Source: Rhizobium ruizarguesonis (GTDB lineage: Bacteria; Pseudomonadota; Alphaproteobacteria; Rhizobiales; Rhizobiaceae). From it: a stretch of DNA of 64,000 bases. Where the stretch lies: contig NZ_PQIG01000075.1 in assembly GCF_012349115.1 (NCBI RefSeq), positions 1 to 64,000 on the forward strand, in the 5' to 3' direction. Positions 16,914-25,129 of the stretch are shown piece after piece (position 1 is the first letter of the stretch; every line of letters begins with the position of its first letter). The notes beneath the pieces were generated by a model. It had not been told where the DNA came from and searched no databases. It worked only from the letters and a program-made list of their open reading frames with translations. Both the position numbers and the translations under genes were made by a program.

Positions 16914-19703
16914 TCAATTGATCCCACCCATCACCTTCGGCAGCCAAACCCAGGAAAACGCGAGCACGAATAAGATAAACATAAGCATGAGCAGTCCGAT
17001 GACGACCGACATCGAGAAGCTGGTACCGCTCACCACCAGTGGAAGCAGTGCGCCGCCGAGCGAGAGCGGAAGTGCCATCAGAATGGTCAGTGGTTGCAGG
17101 AAATCATGGAAAAGCAGAACGAGAACCGCGTAGATACAGAACACGCCGATTGCCATGGCAAGACTGAAGCTCTCGAACAATTCTGAGCTGCGCTGGAGTT
17201 CACCTTGTTCCACGAGGGTGACCCCCACCGGCAGGTTCCGGAGAGCCGGCAATGCTCTTGCCTCGCTGTTGACGTCGCCCAGAATGCGGCCGTTAAGCTC
17301 GACGGAAATAGTGACATTGCGCATTCGATCGATGCGGTCGATCTGGGAAGGACTGCCGCCGATCCGGATATCGGCAATCGATCCGAGGTCGACGCTGCCG
17401 TTTGTTCCCGCTACCCGCATGTTCATGATGTCATTTAGAGTTCTGCGTGTTTCCGGAGCGAATCGGACAACGATCGGAATTTGGCGCTGCGACAGATTGA
17501 GTTTTGGCAGGGCTGAAGAATATTCACCGCCTGTCGCAACACGTACCGCCTCGGCGATAGCGCTCGACGTCACCCCAAGCGCGGCCGCGCGTGCAAAATC
17601 GGGGGTGATCTGAATCTCGGGGGCCTGCCTCGACGCGCTCGACGTCACTGCTCCGATGCCTTCCAGGGTTCGGAGTTGCTCCTCGAGCGCTGTGCTTGCG
17701 CCATCAAGGACGCTGGATTGATCACTGGCGATGGTAATATCCAGTTTCGTTCCGTTGGCACCGCCGCCGACCTCGACACGAACGCCGGGGAGGACAGAAA
17801 GAGCCTGCCGGATGTCATTTTCGATTTCTGACTGTTTGCGGTCTCGCTCGCCGATCAGCGTCAGCGTTACGACAAGCGTGGCGGTCGCGACATTGCTCGT
17901 GGTGGTGACACCAGGACCGCCGCCCGACGATGCCGAACCGACCGATGAGAAGACACGCATCACATCGGCAAGCTTGCCGACGATGTCTGCTGCCTGCTTC
18001 GTCACTGCCTCCGTCTGCTCCAAGGTCACGCCAGGCTGCAGGGTCAGCGTAATCTGGGTGCGCGCATTATCGGCAGCAGGCAGGAAGCCCGATTTCAGGA
18101 AGGGGATGGTCGAGAGCGAAAGCCCGACGACGACAGCAGTTACGAGCACCGTTGTTTTCCTGTGCGTCAGGGATGCCTTCACCGTTGCCACATAGGCACG
18201 CATGATGCGACCATCCTTTTCCTCGGTCGGATGGGCCTTCATAAGATACGCCGCCATCATGGGCGTCAGCAGACGAGCGACGACGAGCGAGGCGACGACC
18301 GCGACCGCCACGGTGACGCCGAACTGGCGGAAGAGAAGGCCCGGTATGCCGCTCATGAATGCCGTCGGCAGGAAGACCGCGACCAGTGTAAATGTGGTAG
18401 CGATGACCGCCAATCCGATTTCGTTGGCGGCTTCAAGCGCAGCATCGATCGGTCGCTTGCCCATCTTGAGGTGGCGGGCGATGTTCTCGATCTCGACAAT
18501 GGCATCGTCGACGAGGATGCCAACCACGAGCGACAGTGCAAGAAGGGTCACGATATTCAGGCTGAAACCGGCCAGGTACATCACGAGAAAAGTCGGTATG
18601 ACCGACAACGGCAGTGCCACAGCCGACAAGATTGTCGCGCGCCAGTCCCGAAGGAAGAGCCAAACAACGACAACTGCGAGGATTGCCCCCTCGAGCAGCA
18701 TCTCCATCGAGCCGTTATAGTTGTCGAGGATGGGCCCGACAGTACTGTAGGCCTCCTCGATCTGCACATCAGGATGCGCGGCTGCAAATCGCTCCATCGC
18801 CGTTTTGACGTCGGCAGCGACACCGGTATCCGAGAACCCGTTTGAGCGTTTGATCTCGACCGCAATCACGGGCTGGCCGTCGAGATATGCCATCGAGGTC
18901 CGGTCGGCGAAGCTGTCCTCGACGGCAGCAACATCATCGAGGCGAAGCTGCTGCCCGTTGGCCAGGGGAATTCGGAGCGCTTTCAGCTCGTCGACCGACG
19001 CCACCGCGCCGAGCGTGCGCAACGTCTGGCGGGTGCCGCCAACTTCGCCAAGGCCACCCGACGTGTCCGCCTGAACCGACTTCAGCTGTGCCGACACCGT
19101 GGCTGCCGTGAGCCCGAGCGAAGCCATCGTTGCCGGGTCGAGGTCAACATGGACCTCGCGGTCGATCCCGCCTACTCGGCTGACCTGCCCAACGCCGGGC
19201 GACGACAGGAGTGCCTTGGTCATGTCGTTGTCGACGAACCAGGAGAGCTCAGTTTCATTGAGGCTGGTCGAGCGGATCGCATACGTCACCAGCGCGGCGT
19301 TCTGGATGGTGACTTTGGTGACGCTTGGCGTTTCAAGCTGCGCAGGTAAGTCGGGCTTTGCACTGTCCACCGCGTTACGGACTTCGTTTAGAGCCTCTTC
19401 GCTGTTCTTCTCAAGCTTGAAGGAGGCTTTGATCGAAACGCTCCCGCTGGTTACCTTTGTGATGATGTGGTCGAGATGGCTCAGCGAGGCGAGATTGTCT
19501 TCTATGACGCGGGCAACCTCCGTCTCAAGCTGCGTTGGCGCCGCGCCATCGAGCGTGGCGACTATGCTGATGGTAGGGAGGTCCATATCGGGGAAGTTTT
19601 GTACCGGCAGGTGTTTGAATGCCAACAGTCCCCCGACGGTAAGCATCGCGAACAGCAGTATCGCCGGTACGGGATTGTGGATCGACCATGCGGAGAAATT
19701 CAT
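16914..19703 (-). CDS. RND efflux permease, C-terminally truncated
   Basis: 929 residues of an HAE1-type pump. The N-terminus is normal (MNFSAWSIHNPVPAILLFAM), and the central proton-relay helix is present (LSLVVGILVDDAIVEIENIA). After SFSMSVVIGLLMLM the usual continuation (the helix ending in KNAILLV-like sequence and the last two membrane segments, about 100 residues) is missing. Instead 21 unrelated residues lead to a stop. The pump would lack two transmembrane helices and is probably inactive. Overlaps the upstream adaptor gene by 1 bp in the coupled arrangement. Either a decaying gene or an assembly deletion. Confidence 0.85.
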   Translation of the reverse strand: MNFSAWSIHNPVPAILLFAMLTVGGLLAFKHLPVQNFPDMDLPTISIVATLDGAAPTQLETEVARVIEDNLASLSHLDHIITKVTSGSVSIKASFKLEKNSEEALNEVRNAVDSAKPDLPAQLETPSVTKVTIQNAALVTYAIRSTSLNETELSWFVDNDMTKALLSSPGVGQVSRVGGIDREVHVDLDPATMASLGLTAATVSAQLKSVQADTSGGLGEVGGTRQTLRTLGAVASVDELKALRIPLANGQQLRLDDVAAVEDSFADRTSMAYLDGQPVIAVEIKRSNGFSDTGVAADVKTAMERFAAAHPDVQIEEAYSTVGPILDNYNGSMEMLLEGAILAVVVVWLFLRDWRATILSAVALPLSVIPTFLVMYLAGFSLNIVTLLALSLVVGILVDDAIVEIENIARHLKMGKRPIDAALEAANEIGLAVIATTFTLVAVFLPTAFMSGIPGLLFRQFGVTVAVAVVASLVVARLLTPMMAAYLMKAHPTEEKDGRIMRAYVATVKASLTHRKTTVLVTAVVVGLSLSTIPFLKSGFLPAADNARTQITLTLQPGVTLEQTEAVTKQAADIVGKLADVMRVFSSVGSASSGGGPGVTTTSNVATATLVVTLTLIGERDRKQSEIENDIRQALSVLPGVRVEVGGGANGTKLDITIASDQSSVLDGASTALEEQLRTLEGIGAVTSSASRQAPEIQITPDFARAAALGVTSSAIAEAVRVATGGEYSSALPKLNLSQRQIPIVVRFAPETRRTLNDIMNMRVAGTNGSVDLGSIADIRIGGSPSQIDRIDRMRNVTISVELNGRILGDVNSEARALPALRNLPVGVTLVEQGELQRSSELFESFSLAMAIGVFCIYAVLVLLFHDFLQPLTILMALPLSLGGALLPLVVSGTSFSMSVVIGLLMLMFILFVLAFSWVWLPKVMGGIN

Positions 19704-20776
19704 CAGTCTTCTCCCGCAATTTTCACGAGCGCGTTGTCCGACAGAAACGCCCCGCCTGACGTTACAACCTTCGACCGCCCTATTCCGGAGACGATCTCGA
19801 CTTCACCGTTGTTGCGGCGACCCGTCTCAACCCGCACCTTTCGCACCCGATTGTCCTTGTCGGTAGTAAAGACGTAGTTCATCCCGTCGCGGAACGCGAT
19901 TGCCGTCTCGGGAACCGTAAGGGCCGGAGTCGTCCGGAGTTCGATGCTGCCGGTTACGTAAAGGCCGGTGCGCGGATGGGCGTCGACGGGAAGCGCGACA
20001 TAGACGATCGCCCGGCTCGTATTGGTGCTGACCGAGGGCCCAACAAGCCGCACCTTGGCCTGGATGGGGCGGTTATCCGGCCCGTTGATCTCGACGTTCA
20101 AACCTTCCGCGATGCGGGAAAGGTAGCGCGCCGAAACTTCAGCTTGCCACTCGACGCGCTGCTGGCGGATCAGGCGGAACAGCTCGGTGCCAGAGGAGAC
20201 AACCGCGCCCAGTTCCGCCGAACGCGAGGTTATAAGGCCGTCGTCAGCGGCTGTGATGATTGTTTGACTGAGCTTGATTTTTTGACCTTCGAGAGCCGCC
20301 TTTTCCGAGGCAACGCTCGCCGTCGCCGTCTCCTCATCGGTCAGTCGTTCGGCTATCTTTTCGTCGGAAAGGGTGCCCGAAGACCGAAGCTTCCGGGCTC
20401 GATCCGCATTGGCCTTGGCCTTCGCCAGATTTGCCCTCGCGGTTTCAACTGCCGCCTCCTGCTTTCGAAGATCAGCCAGTACGCTATCCTGGGAAAGCCG
20501 GACAAGTGTCTGCCCTTTTGTCACAACAGATCCGACATCAACCAAAATGTCGGTTACGCGAAGGCCACTCGTTTCCGAGGCGATGATCGCTTCCTGCCAA
20601 GGTTTCAGCCAGCCGCTTGCAGGAACTGTCTCGGGCCACTCCCGCTGCGTCGGCGTCACCAGAGAAACGGTGAGAGCAGGCGCTTCAGGCTGATTGGCGA
20701 CGGCACTGCGCAAGGGAAGCAGCATGAGAACTGTCCCGACAAGAGCGGTGACAAGTTGGTTGACGGGGTTTTTCAA
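19703..20776 (-). CDS. RND efflux periplasmic adaptor
   Basis: About 357 residues from the TTG at 20776, chosen because AAGGA lies 8 bp upstream and a clean signal peptide follows (QLVTALVGTVLMLLPLRSAVA). ATG codons at 20845 and 20890 are alternatives in the same frame. Lipoyl halves (LVDVGSVVTKGQTLVRLS; AELGAVVSSGTELFRLI) flank an alpha-hairpin with Ala/Lys/Glu repeats. First gene of the second RND operon. The second copy of repeat A lies ~250 bp upstream and may carry the promoter. Confidence 0.85.
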   Translation of the reverse strand: MKNPVNQLVTALVGTVLMLLPLRSAVANQPEAPALTVSLVTPTQREWPETVPASGWLKPWQEAIIASETSGLRVTDILVDVGSVVTKGQTLVRLSQDSVLADLRKQEAAVETARANLAKAKANADRARKLRSSGTLSDEKIAERLTDEETATASVASEKAALEGQKIKLSQTIITAADDGLITSRSAELGAVVSSGTELFRLIRQQRVEWQAEVSARYLSRIAEGLNVEINGPDNRPIQAKVRLVGPSVSTNTSRAIVYVALPVDAHPRTGLYVTGSIELRTTPALTVPETAIAFRDGMNYVFTTDKDNRVRKVRVETGRRNNGEVEIVSGIGRSKVVTSGGAFLSDNALVKIAGED

Positions 20777-21027
20777 CGATACGTTCCTTGCAGCTCGGAT
20801 ATCGGCGCCCTCCCCCAAGCCGCACCAGATCGACACAGGTTTCATTCGGTCAGCAGCGCGGAACGTCGGCGGCCAATGCTGGCCCCGCAACCGATGTCAC
20901 CACATTTCTGAGTAGCCGAACGAACGTTAAGTGCCGTCAAGTTTTGCGGTGGGTAAAAGTCGATCGAGCTCTCGTATTTGTGCTGTATGGGTACCAAGAT
21001 GAATGACGGGCAAAGCAAATGAACAAG

Positions 21028-21311
21028 GTTCTCCGCAAGGGATGAAGTGCTACTGATACGGTGCCCGATGCCCGATGCGACATTGATGCTCGGATTTTTT
21101 GCACGCAACGCCGTAACCGAGGGCTGAGATGCTGCGACGAGCGGCAATGTACCGTTCGACAAAACGGTGGTGAATTAGCCGGTTCCGAAACAATCTCCGT
21201 CTAATTTGCAAGCGTGCCGAACGCGTGAAGGCCGATCAACGATCACCAGGATACAGGCCTATTCATCAAGGAATTTTGTAAATCTCTGACGCATGCGCCA
21301 ATAACACAGGG
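21028..21311. repeat. Noncoding repeat A, copy 2
   Basis: Partner of 9964-10254, same orientation, ~285 bp with scattered substitutions. It lies 5' of the RND adaptor gene (minus strand). On that strand it contains GGAAC, 15 bp, CGTT, close to an EcfG/ECF-type promoter pattern (usual spacing 16-17). Confidence 0.75.
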
Positions 21312-21369
21312 AGACCAGAGGCGTTTGGCCCTGACTATCACAGTATAGGCATAGAGGATGCGTATCACG

Positions 21370-21689
21370 ACCTATTGAGCGGGACGGTGTGCCGCCCGTC
21401 GATCTGGCTGGCCTAAAAAATTTTGACCGCATCCCGGGGGGAACACACGGGGCCCAGCGTATAAGCTACAAGAGCCGAGAAAAGCGAGCAGTGCACATGC
21501 GGCCACGAGAATTGGCGGCGCCATGGCAGGGGATGAAATTTGGATGGGTCGCGCTCGTATTCTTGATCAAGCGGAGTCTGGGGAGGGGCATGGTCGAACC
21601 CCGGGCCTATAATGAAACTGCTGATGGCGAGCTTCTGTACTGGTCTGCGCAGGGAGACCGGAGAGCTTTCGACGAAATTGTCATGCGTC
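21370..21689 (+). repeat. Repeat B, copy 2 (sigma-gene 5' region)
   Basis: Second copy of the sigma-gene leader and first ~33 codons (see 11779-12101). Homology stops abruptly at about 21689 in the codons for DEIVMR. Confidence 0.75.
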
Positions 21690-21772
21690 CGTCTGCCCTG
21701 AGTGAGGTCGCTGGCGAGCTCGCTCTGCCGCCAAGCTGTAGCGACAAGGGTGCGGTAGCCTCTCCACAGTAA
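21590..21772 (+). pseudogene. truncated ECF sigma factor copy
   Basis: ATG at 21590 after GGGGAGGGGC, as in the intact gene. The first ~33 codons (VEPRAYNETADGELLYWSAQ and on to DEIVMR) match the sigma factor at 11306-11878. The frame then runs into unrelated sequence (SALSEVAGELALPP) and stops at 21772. Regions 2 (most of it) and 4 are absent, so it cannot act as a sigma factor. Confidence 0.75.
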
Positions 21773-21830
21773 CGGTGAATGCCCAGCTTCTGCCGAACCT
21801 AAAGCAACCAAGTGAACGTAGGAGATCGAA

Positions 21831-22184
21831 ATGAAGATAAATCTGTGGCTCGCGAGGCTATGCGCTTTAATCCTTACCTCAAGCTCTTCGTTTGCGGCGC
21901 AGGCTTACGTGTCGCCGCAGAAGGCCGCCGCCATACTTGCCGACGGCCAACCGTGGTCGGCCCTCGCACCGAACGGGAAAACCCTCAAAGTCATTCTTAA
22001 GAAAGATGGGACCGGAAGCATCCGCGGTCCTGTGCCATTTGCGCTCTCTATCACCTGGGCGGTTCAGGGCGATGCAATGTGCCTCGCTGGCAAGATGGGT
22101 ACACGGTGCCTTCGGTTTCGCGAGATTTCCGGAGGGCTTCAGGGTTGGGACGGCGACAAGCCAGACCTGAAGTTCAGCCGCTAG
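21831..22184 (+). CDS. small secreted hypothetical protein
   Basis: 117 residues. AGGAG lies 6 bp upstream of the ATG at 21831. The N-terminus is a signal peptide (WLARLCALILTSSSSFAAQA). The mature part has a pattern of short beta-like segments (WSALAPNGKTLKVILKKDGT; GDAMCLAGKMGTRCLRF) with two cysteines, like small periplasmic proteins of Rhizobiales whose function is unknown. It lies between the truncated sigma copy and the patatin-leader copy and appears intact. Confidence 0.65.
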   Translation: MKINLWLARLCALILTSSSSFAAQAYVSPQKAAAILADGQPWSALAPNGKTLKVILKKDGTGSIRGPVPFALSITWAVQGDAMCLAGKMGTRCLRFREISGGLQGWDGDKPDLKFSR

Positions 22185-22299
22185 GATTGGGCCACGTTTC
22201 GTGTAGGACGAGGAAAAAACAGAGATTACTCAATAAAATAAAGATGATTGTTTCTCCGCAAACATTGGCCAGAAGGTCCGTGTCGAGGCGATGCCCATC

Positions 22300-22540
22300 A
22301 TCTGTATGGCAACCTCTTCGGTCGAGTTCCCTCCCCCAGAACGAGGCCGCGGGACGTACACCCCCGCAGGCGGCCCCGCGCCGCCTGCGCGTCCTGCCCA
22401 CCCCAAGGGCGCCGGTCGGGTAACGATGCATCGAAACGGCCGTGCCTCTGAAGATGCGCCTGACGCGAGCACTTATCGCTCTGGTTCCGATCGCTTTCAT
22501 CTTGTCCGGATGCACGCAGACGCTGGGCAGCCTCTCTTGA
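22300..22540 (+). repeat. Repeat C: copy of the patatin-gene leader and 5' end
   Basis: Related, at lower identity, to the minus strand of about 16560-16790. Shared blocks are GAGGCCGCGGGACGTACACC-like leader sequence and the start of a lipoprotein. An ATG at 22454 opens 28 codons ending in a TGA (22538-22540): MRLTRALIALVPIAFILSGC followed by TQTLGSLS. This is a bare lipoprotein signal peptide with no patatin domain, so it is best seen as a truncated paralog. Confidence 0.6.
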
Positions 22541-22580
22541 AGAGTCTTTTACCCACCTTCGTGCGACTGCACAGCATAAT

Positions 22581-22772
22581 ATGGCCTGGTTGATCCATGA
22601 CCTAAACCCGGCTGGGGCTGTCGGTAGTGCCGCCGCCGGTACGGCCGCAGTCGGCAAGGCCATCGCCGAGCATCAGGTTGATGGCCTAGTCGAGCTCCTG
22701 CGCGACATGAAGGAATTTGATCTTGACCGTCTCGTTCGGACCCTCCCGGAGTCCTCAGCCGCGTTCGCATGA
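22581..22772 (+). CDS. small hypothetical protein upstream of FAD oxidase remnant
   Basis: 63 codons (MAWLIHDLNPAGAVGSAAAG and on), Ala/Gly-rich then helical (VDGLVELLRDMKEFDLDRLV). Its stop overlaps the start of the next frame by 4 bp (ATGA), which suggests translational coupling to the FAD oxidase gene. No ribosome binding site is evident and no family is recognised. It could be the C-terminal end of a gene whose front was lost. Confidence 0.4.
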   Translation: MAWLIHDLNPAGAVGSAAAGTAAVGKAIAEHQVDGLVELLRDMKEFDLDRLVRTLPESSAAFA

Positions 22773-23410
22773 GCAACCGAGAGCTGGCGCAGTTGAAAGC
22801 TGATCTAGCGGAGATTCCGCAGGTTTCGTCTGCATTAGTCCCAGTAAAAAGCCGCGACTTTTTCTGGTTTTCGCCGATATTGACGCCTAAGCTGAGCGAC
22901 AAGGTCGCCGACCTTGTCGTGATTCCCGAAAACCGACAACAGCTGACAAAGATTACCAGTGCATGTGCCAAGTGGCGCATTCCTTTGACCCTTAGGGGTG
23001 GTGGAACTGACAATTACGGACAGGCGGTGCCATTGCACGGCGGTGTCGTTCTCGACATGACCGGCTTCAACAAAGTCATTTCCTCAGCACCGGGCGTTGT
23101 GCGCTTCGACGCCGGGTGCCGGCTGCTTGATATTGATAAGGCTCTCAAGCCTATGGGATGGGAAATGAGATTTTTCCGATCGACCAGGCGCTTTGCGACG
23201 ATGGCGGCTATAGCCGGTGGCGCCGGCGGTATCGGATCTGTACCTGGGGTCCGCTGGCGGATCCTGGCGCAGCGCTTGCCGTGGAGCTGCTGACGGTCGA
23301 GGAGACACCGTGAACCATACAACTGCGTGATCGGGATGCCCTGAAGGTCCTTCACGCGTATGCTTATGCAGCCTACGGCTGCTTTTACGTCAGCAATATA
23401 TGTTGAGGGG
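22769..23410 (+). pseudogene. FAD-linked oxidase, frameshifted and truncated
   Basis: The first ~160 residues read as the FAD-binding (PCMH/FAD_binding_4) domain of a GlcD/BBE-type oxidase: IPLTLRGGGTDNYGQAVPLH, GGVVLDMTGFNKVISSAPG, and IAGGAGGIGSV. At about 23235 the frame shifts; a family-like continuation (CTWGPLADPGAALAVELLTV, then PRTIQLRDRDALKVLHAY) is read one frame over and soon ends. The substrate domain is missing. The gene stops being recognisable ~50 bp before traR. Confidence 0.7.
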
Positions 23411-23454
23411 CTCATCATGACCTGTTCCACCTGATCACCAAAACGGAGTGACGC

Positions 23455-24159
23455 ATGCAGGACTGGCTGGACAAGCTGACCGATCTCACTGAAACAAAGG
23501 GCGACGAGAGCATCCTCAAGCAAGCCCTTGCGGACTTCGCCAACCAGGCTGGCTACGGCGGATACGCCTATTTGTACATTCGGCCCGGCCACACGATCGC
23601 CGCTTCCAACTATCCTCCCGAATGGCGGTCGACGTACTTCAAGCGAAATTTTGAAGCTGTGGATCCGGTCGTCAAACGCGCCAAGTCCTTGAAACAGGCT
23701 TTTGCGTGGAGTGCAGAGCAGGAGCGGTCTCGGCTCTCCAAAGACGAGCGGGCCTTCTATGCTCAGGCCGCCGACTTCGGGATTCGCTCCGGTATTACCA
23801 TCCCGATCAAGGCAGCTAACGGGTCCATGTCGATGTTCACTTTGGCATCGGAAAAGACGGTGATTGACCTTGAACGCGATATCGACACTGTTTCGGCCGC
23901 TGCAGCCGTTGGGCAACTGCATACCCGTATGTGCTTCTTGCCACTGACGCCAAGCGAACAGCATCCGGCCTGGCTCGATCCCAAGGAAGCCGCCTATCTC
24001 CAATGGATTGCGGTTGGCAAAACCATGGAGGAAACCGCAGATCTGGAAGGGGTCAAATACAACTCCGTGAAGAGCAAGCTCGAAGAGACGAGAAAACGTC
24101 TCCGCATCCATACGATGCCACATCTCGTTGCGCTCGCCATCCGGGCCGGACTAATCTGA
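23455..24159 (+). CDS. traR: TraR, AHL-dependent activator of conjugation
   Basis: 234 residues, the usual TraR length, starting [10 protein letters not shown] after GGAG. The N-terminal AHL-binding domain keeps the ligand-pocket residues of pTi TraR: Tyr53, Trp57, Tyr61, Asp70, Trp85 and Thr129. The C-terminal LuxR-type helix-turn-helix covers about residues 170-234 ([20 protein letters not shown]). It should bind an acyl-homoserine lactone, probably the product of TraI (35013-35639), and activate tra-box promoters. It is convergent with traM (9-bp gap). No truncation seen. Confidence 0.95.
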   Translation: MQDWLDKLTDLTETKGDESILKQALADFANQAGYGGYAYLYIRPGHTIAASNYPPEWRSTYFKRNFEAVDPVVKRAKSLKQAFAWSAEQERSRLSKDERAFYAQAADFGIRSGITIPIKAANGSMSMFTLASEKTVIDLERDIDTVSAAAAVGQLHTRMCFLPLTPSEQHPAWLDPKEAAYLQWIAVGKTMEETADLEGVKYNSVKSKLEETRKRLRIHTMPHLVALAIRAGLI

Positions 24160-24168
24160 GCGGCGAAA

Positions 24169-24477
24169 TCAGTTGACCGAGACGTTCGGGATATAACCCA
24201 GAAGCCCGACCAGCGTGTTCACTGCGCTCATTTGTGCATGCATCTCTATCATTGCCTCGATATATTCGAGATGCTGCGCGCCTCCGGTGGCTGTTCCGGT
24301 CTTGAAGTCGTCGGGCAATGCCTGGAATAGTTGATCCGCCTTTTCAACGAGCTGCCTGTGCAGCCGAATGGCATTCACCGCTAATATCTCGATGTCCGCG
24401 CTGGACAGTCCGCGCGTGAGCCCGAGCACCGGGCGGAGTTCACGTGTGTCCGACACTGCTGAATCTTTCAAATCCAT
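24169..24477 (-). CDS. traM: TraM, TraR anti-activator
   Basis: 102 residues from the ATG at 24477 (MDLKDSAVSD), the normal TraM length; the longer frame to 24522 adds 15 non-conserved residues. Conserved TraM segments are LRPVLGLTRGL, RLHRQLVEKADQLFQALPDD, GGAQHLEYIEAMIEMHAQMS, and the C-terminal LLGYIPNVSVN. TraM binds TraR and blocks DNA binding, setting the quorum threshold. Convergent with traR. Confidence 0.95.
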   Translation of the reverse strand: MDLKDSAVSDTRELRPVLGLTRGLSSADIEILAVNAIRLHRQLVEKADQLFQALPDDFKTGTATGGAQHLEYIEAMIEMHAQMSAVNTLVGLLGYIPNVSVN

Positions 24478-24764
24478 TGGTGATCCAACCCTTAGATACT
24501 GTCTGCGGTGCGCCCCCCGCAAACGTTAATCTCTGATCCCAAGCCGGGGGTTGGAAGCTGTGTCTAGACAGTCCTGCGACCTTTAGCACCGGAGCACCTG
24601 GACATACGTCGCAGGCCCACCGGCCAATGGCCAGAGGATCCTGATGCCGCATCGGCCGAAATCAACCGCTAGACAGGGGTTTCCACACCCCCAGGCAGCG
24701 CGTACTGCCTTGTCCGCCCTTATAGAGGGCCGATGCTGTTTTCGCTAGAGCGATAGAAAAACAA

Positions 24765-25079
24765 TCACTTTGTAGATCTGCAGATACTTGACGGTCTCCC
24801 TCCGATTCCGCTCAGGTCGATCCGGATCCCCGCTTTATTCGCATCGGACGCAACTGCCTCGGCTGGCACCGCGGATTCGCCTTCACTCTCAGGAGGGCCG
24901 GCTTGTGCATCGGCGCCATAGCGCCTGACCGGCTTCGGCTGGGCAAGCTTTGCATCACCCGGATCCTCAGCACGAAACACTGCCACGCCCTCGAAATACC
25001 CGGTCTGCCAAGCGATGATGGCGTCATCGAACACCTGCGGCAAAACCTCTTTCGCTGTCGGGCCTCCATGGTTCCACAT
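24765..25079 (-). CDS. hypothetical protein of doubtful reality
   Basis: 104 codons. The first ~45 residues look protein-like (TAKEVLPQVFDDAIIAWQTG; YFEGVAVFRAEDPGD); the rest is Ala/Glu/Pro-rich and of low complexity. No family recognised and no ribosome binding site obvious. Its 3' end overlaps the tra-box-like site at 24768-24785. It might be a fragment of a transfer gene that once followed traM. Confidence 0.35.
   Translation of the reverse strand: MWNHGGPTAKEVLPQVFDDAIIAWQTGYFEGVAVFRAEDPGDAKLAQPKPVRRYGADAQAGPPESEGESAVPAEAVASDANKAGIRIDLSGIGGRPSSICRSTK
24768..24785. promoter_or_regulatory. tra-box-like sequence
   Basis: CTTTGTAGATCTGCAGAT matches the 18-bp TraR-binding consensus of Ti plasmids at 13 positions, with the core AGATCTGCA intact. 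No conjugation gene follows it on either strand, so it may be a leftover of a lost tra promoter or a site for traM control. Confidence 0.4.
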
Positions 25080-25129
25080 AGAGGAGAAGCAGGCTATTTA
25101 CGATTGAATCCGTTCATACAGTCGGGCAA

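Noticed and set aside
18162..18845. 227-codon plus-strand frame inside the second RND pump
   Set aside because: Composition (His, Asp, Arg, Gln) is typical of the antisense of membrane protein genes.
23014..24123. 369-codon minus-strand frame
   Set aside because: It is antisense to traR and the FAD oxidase remnant; traR is certain from conserved residues, so this is a shadow frame.
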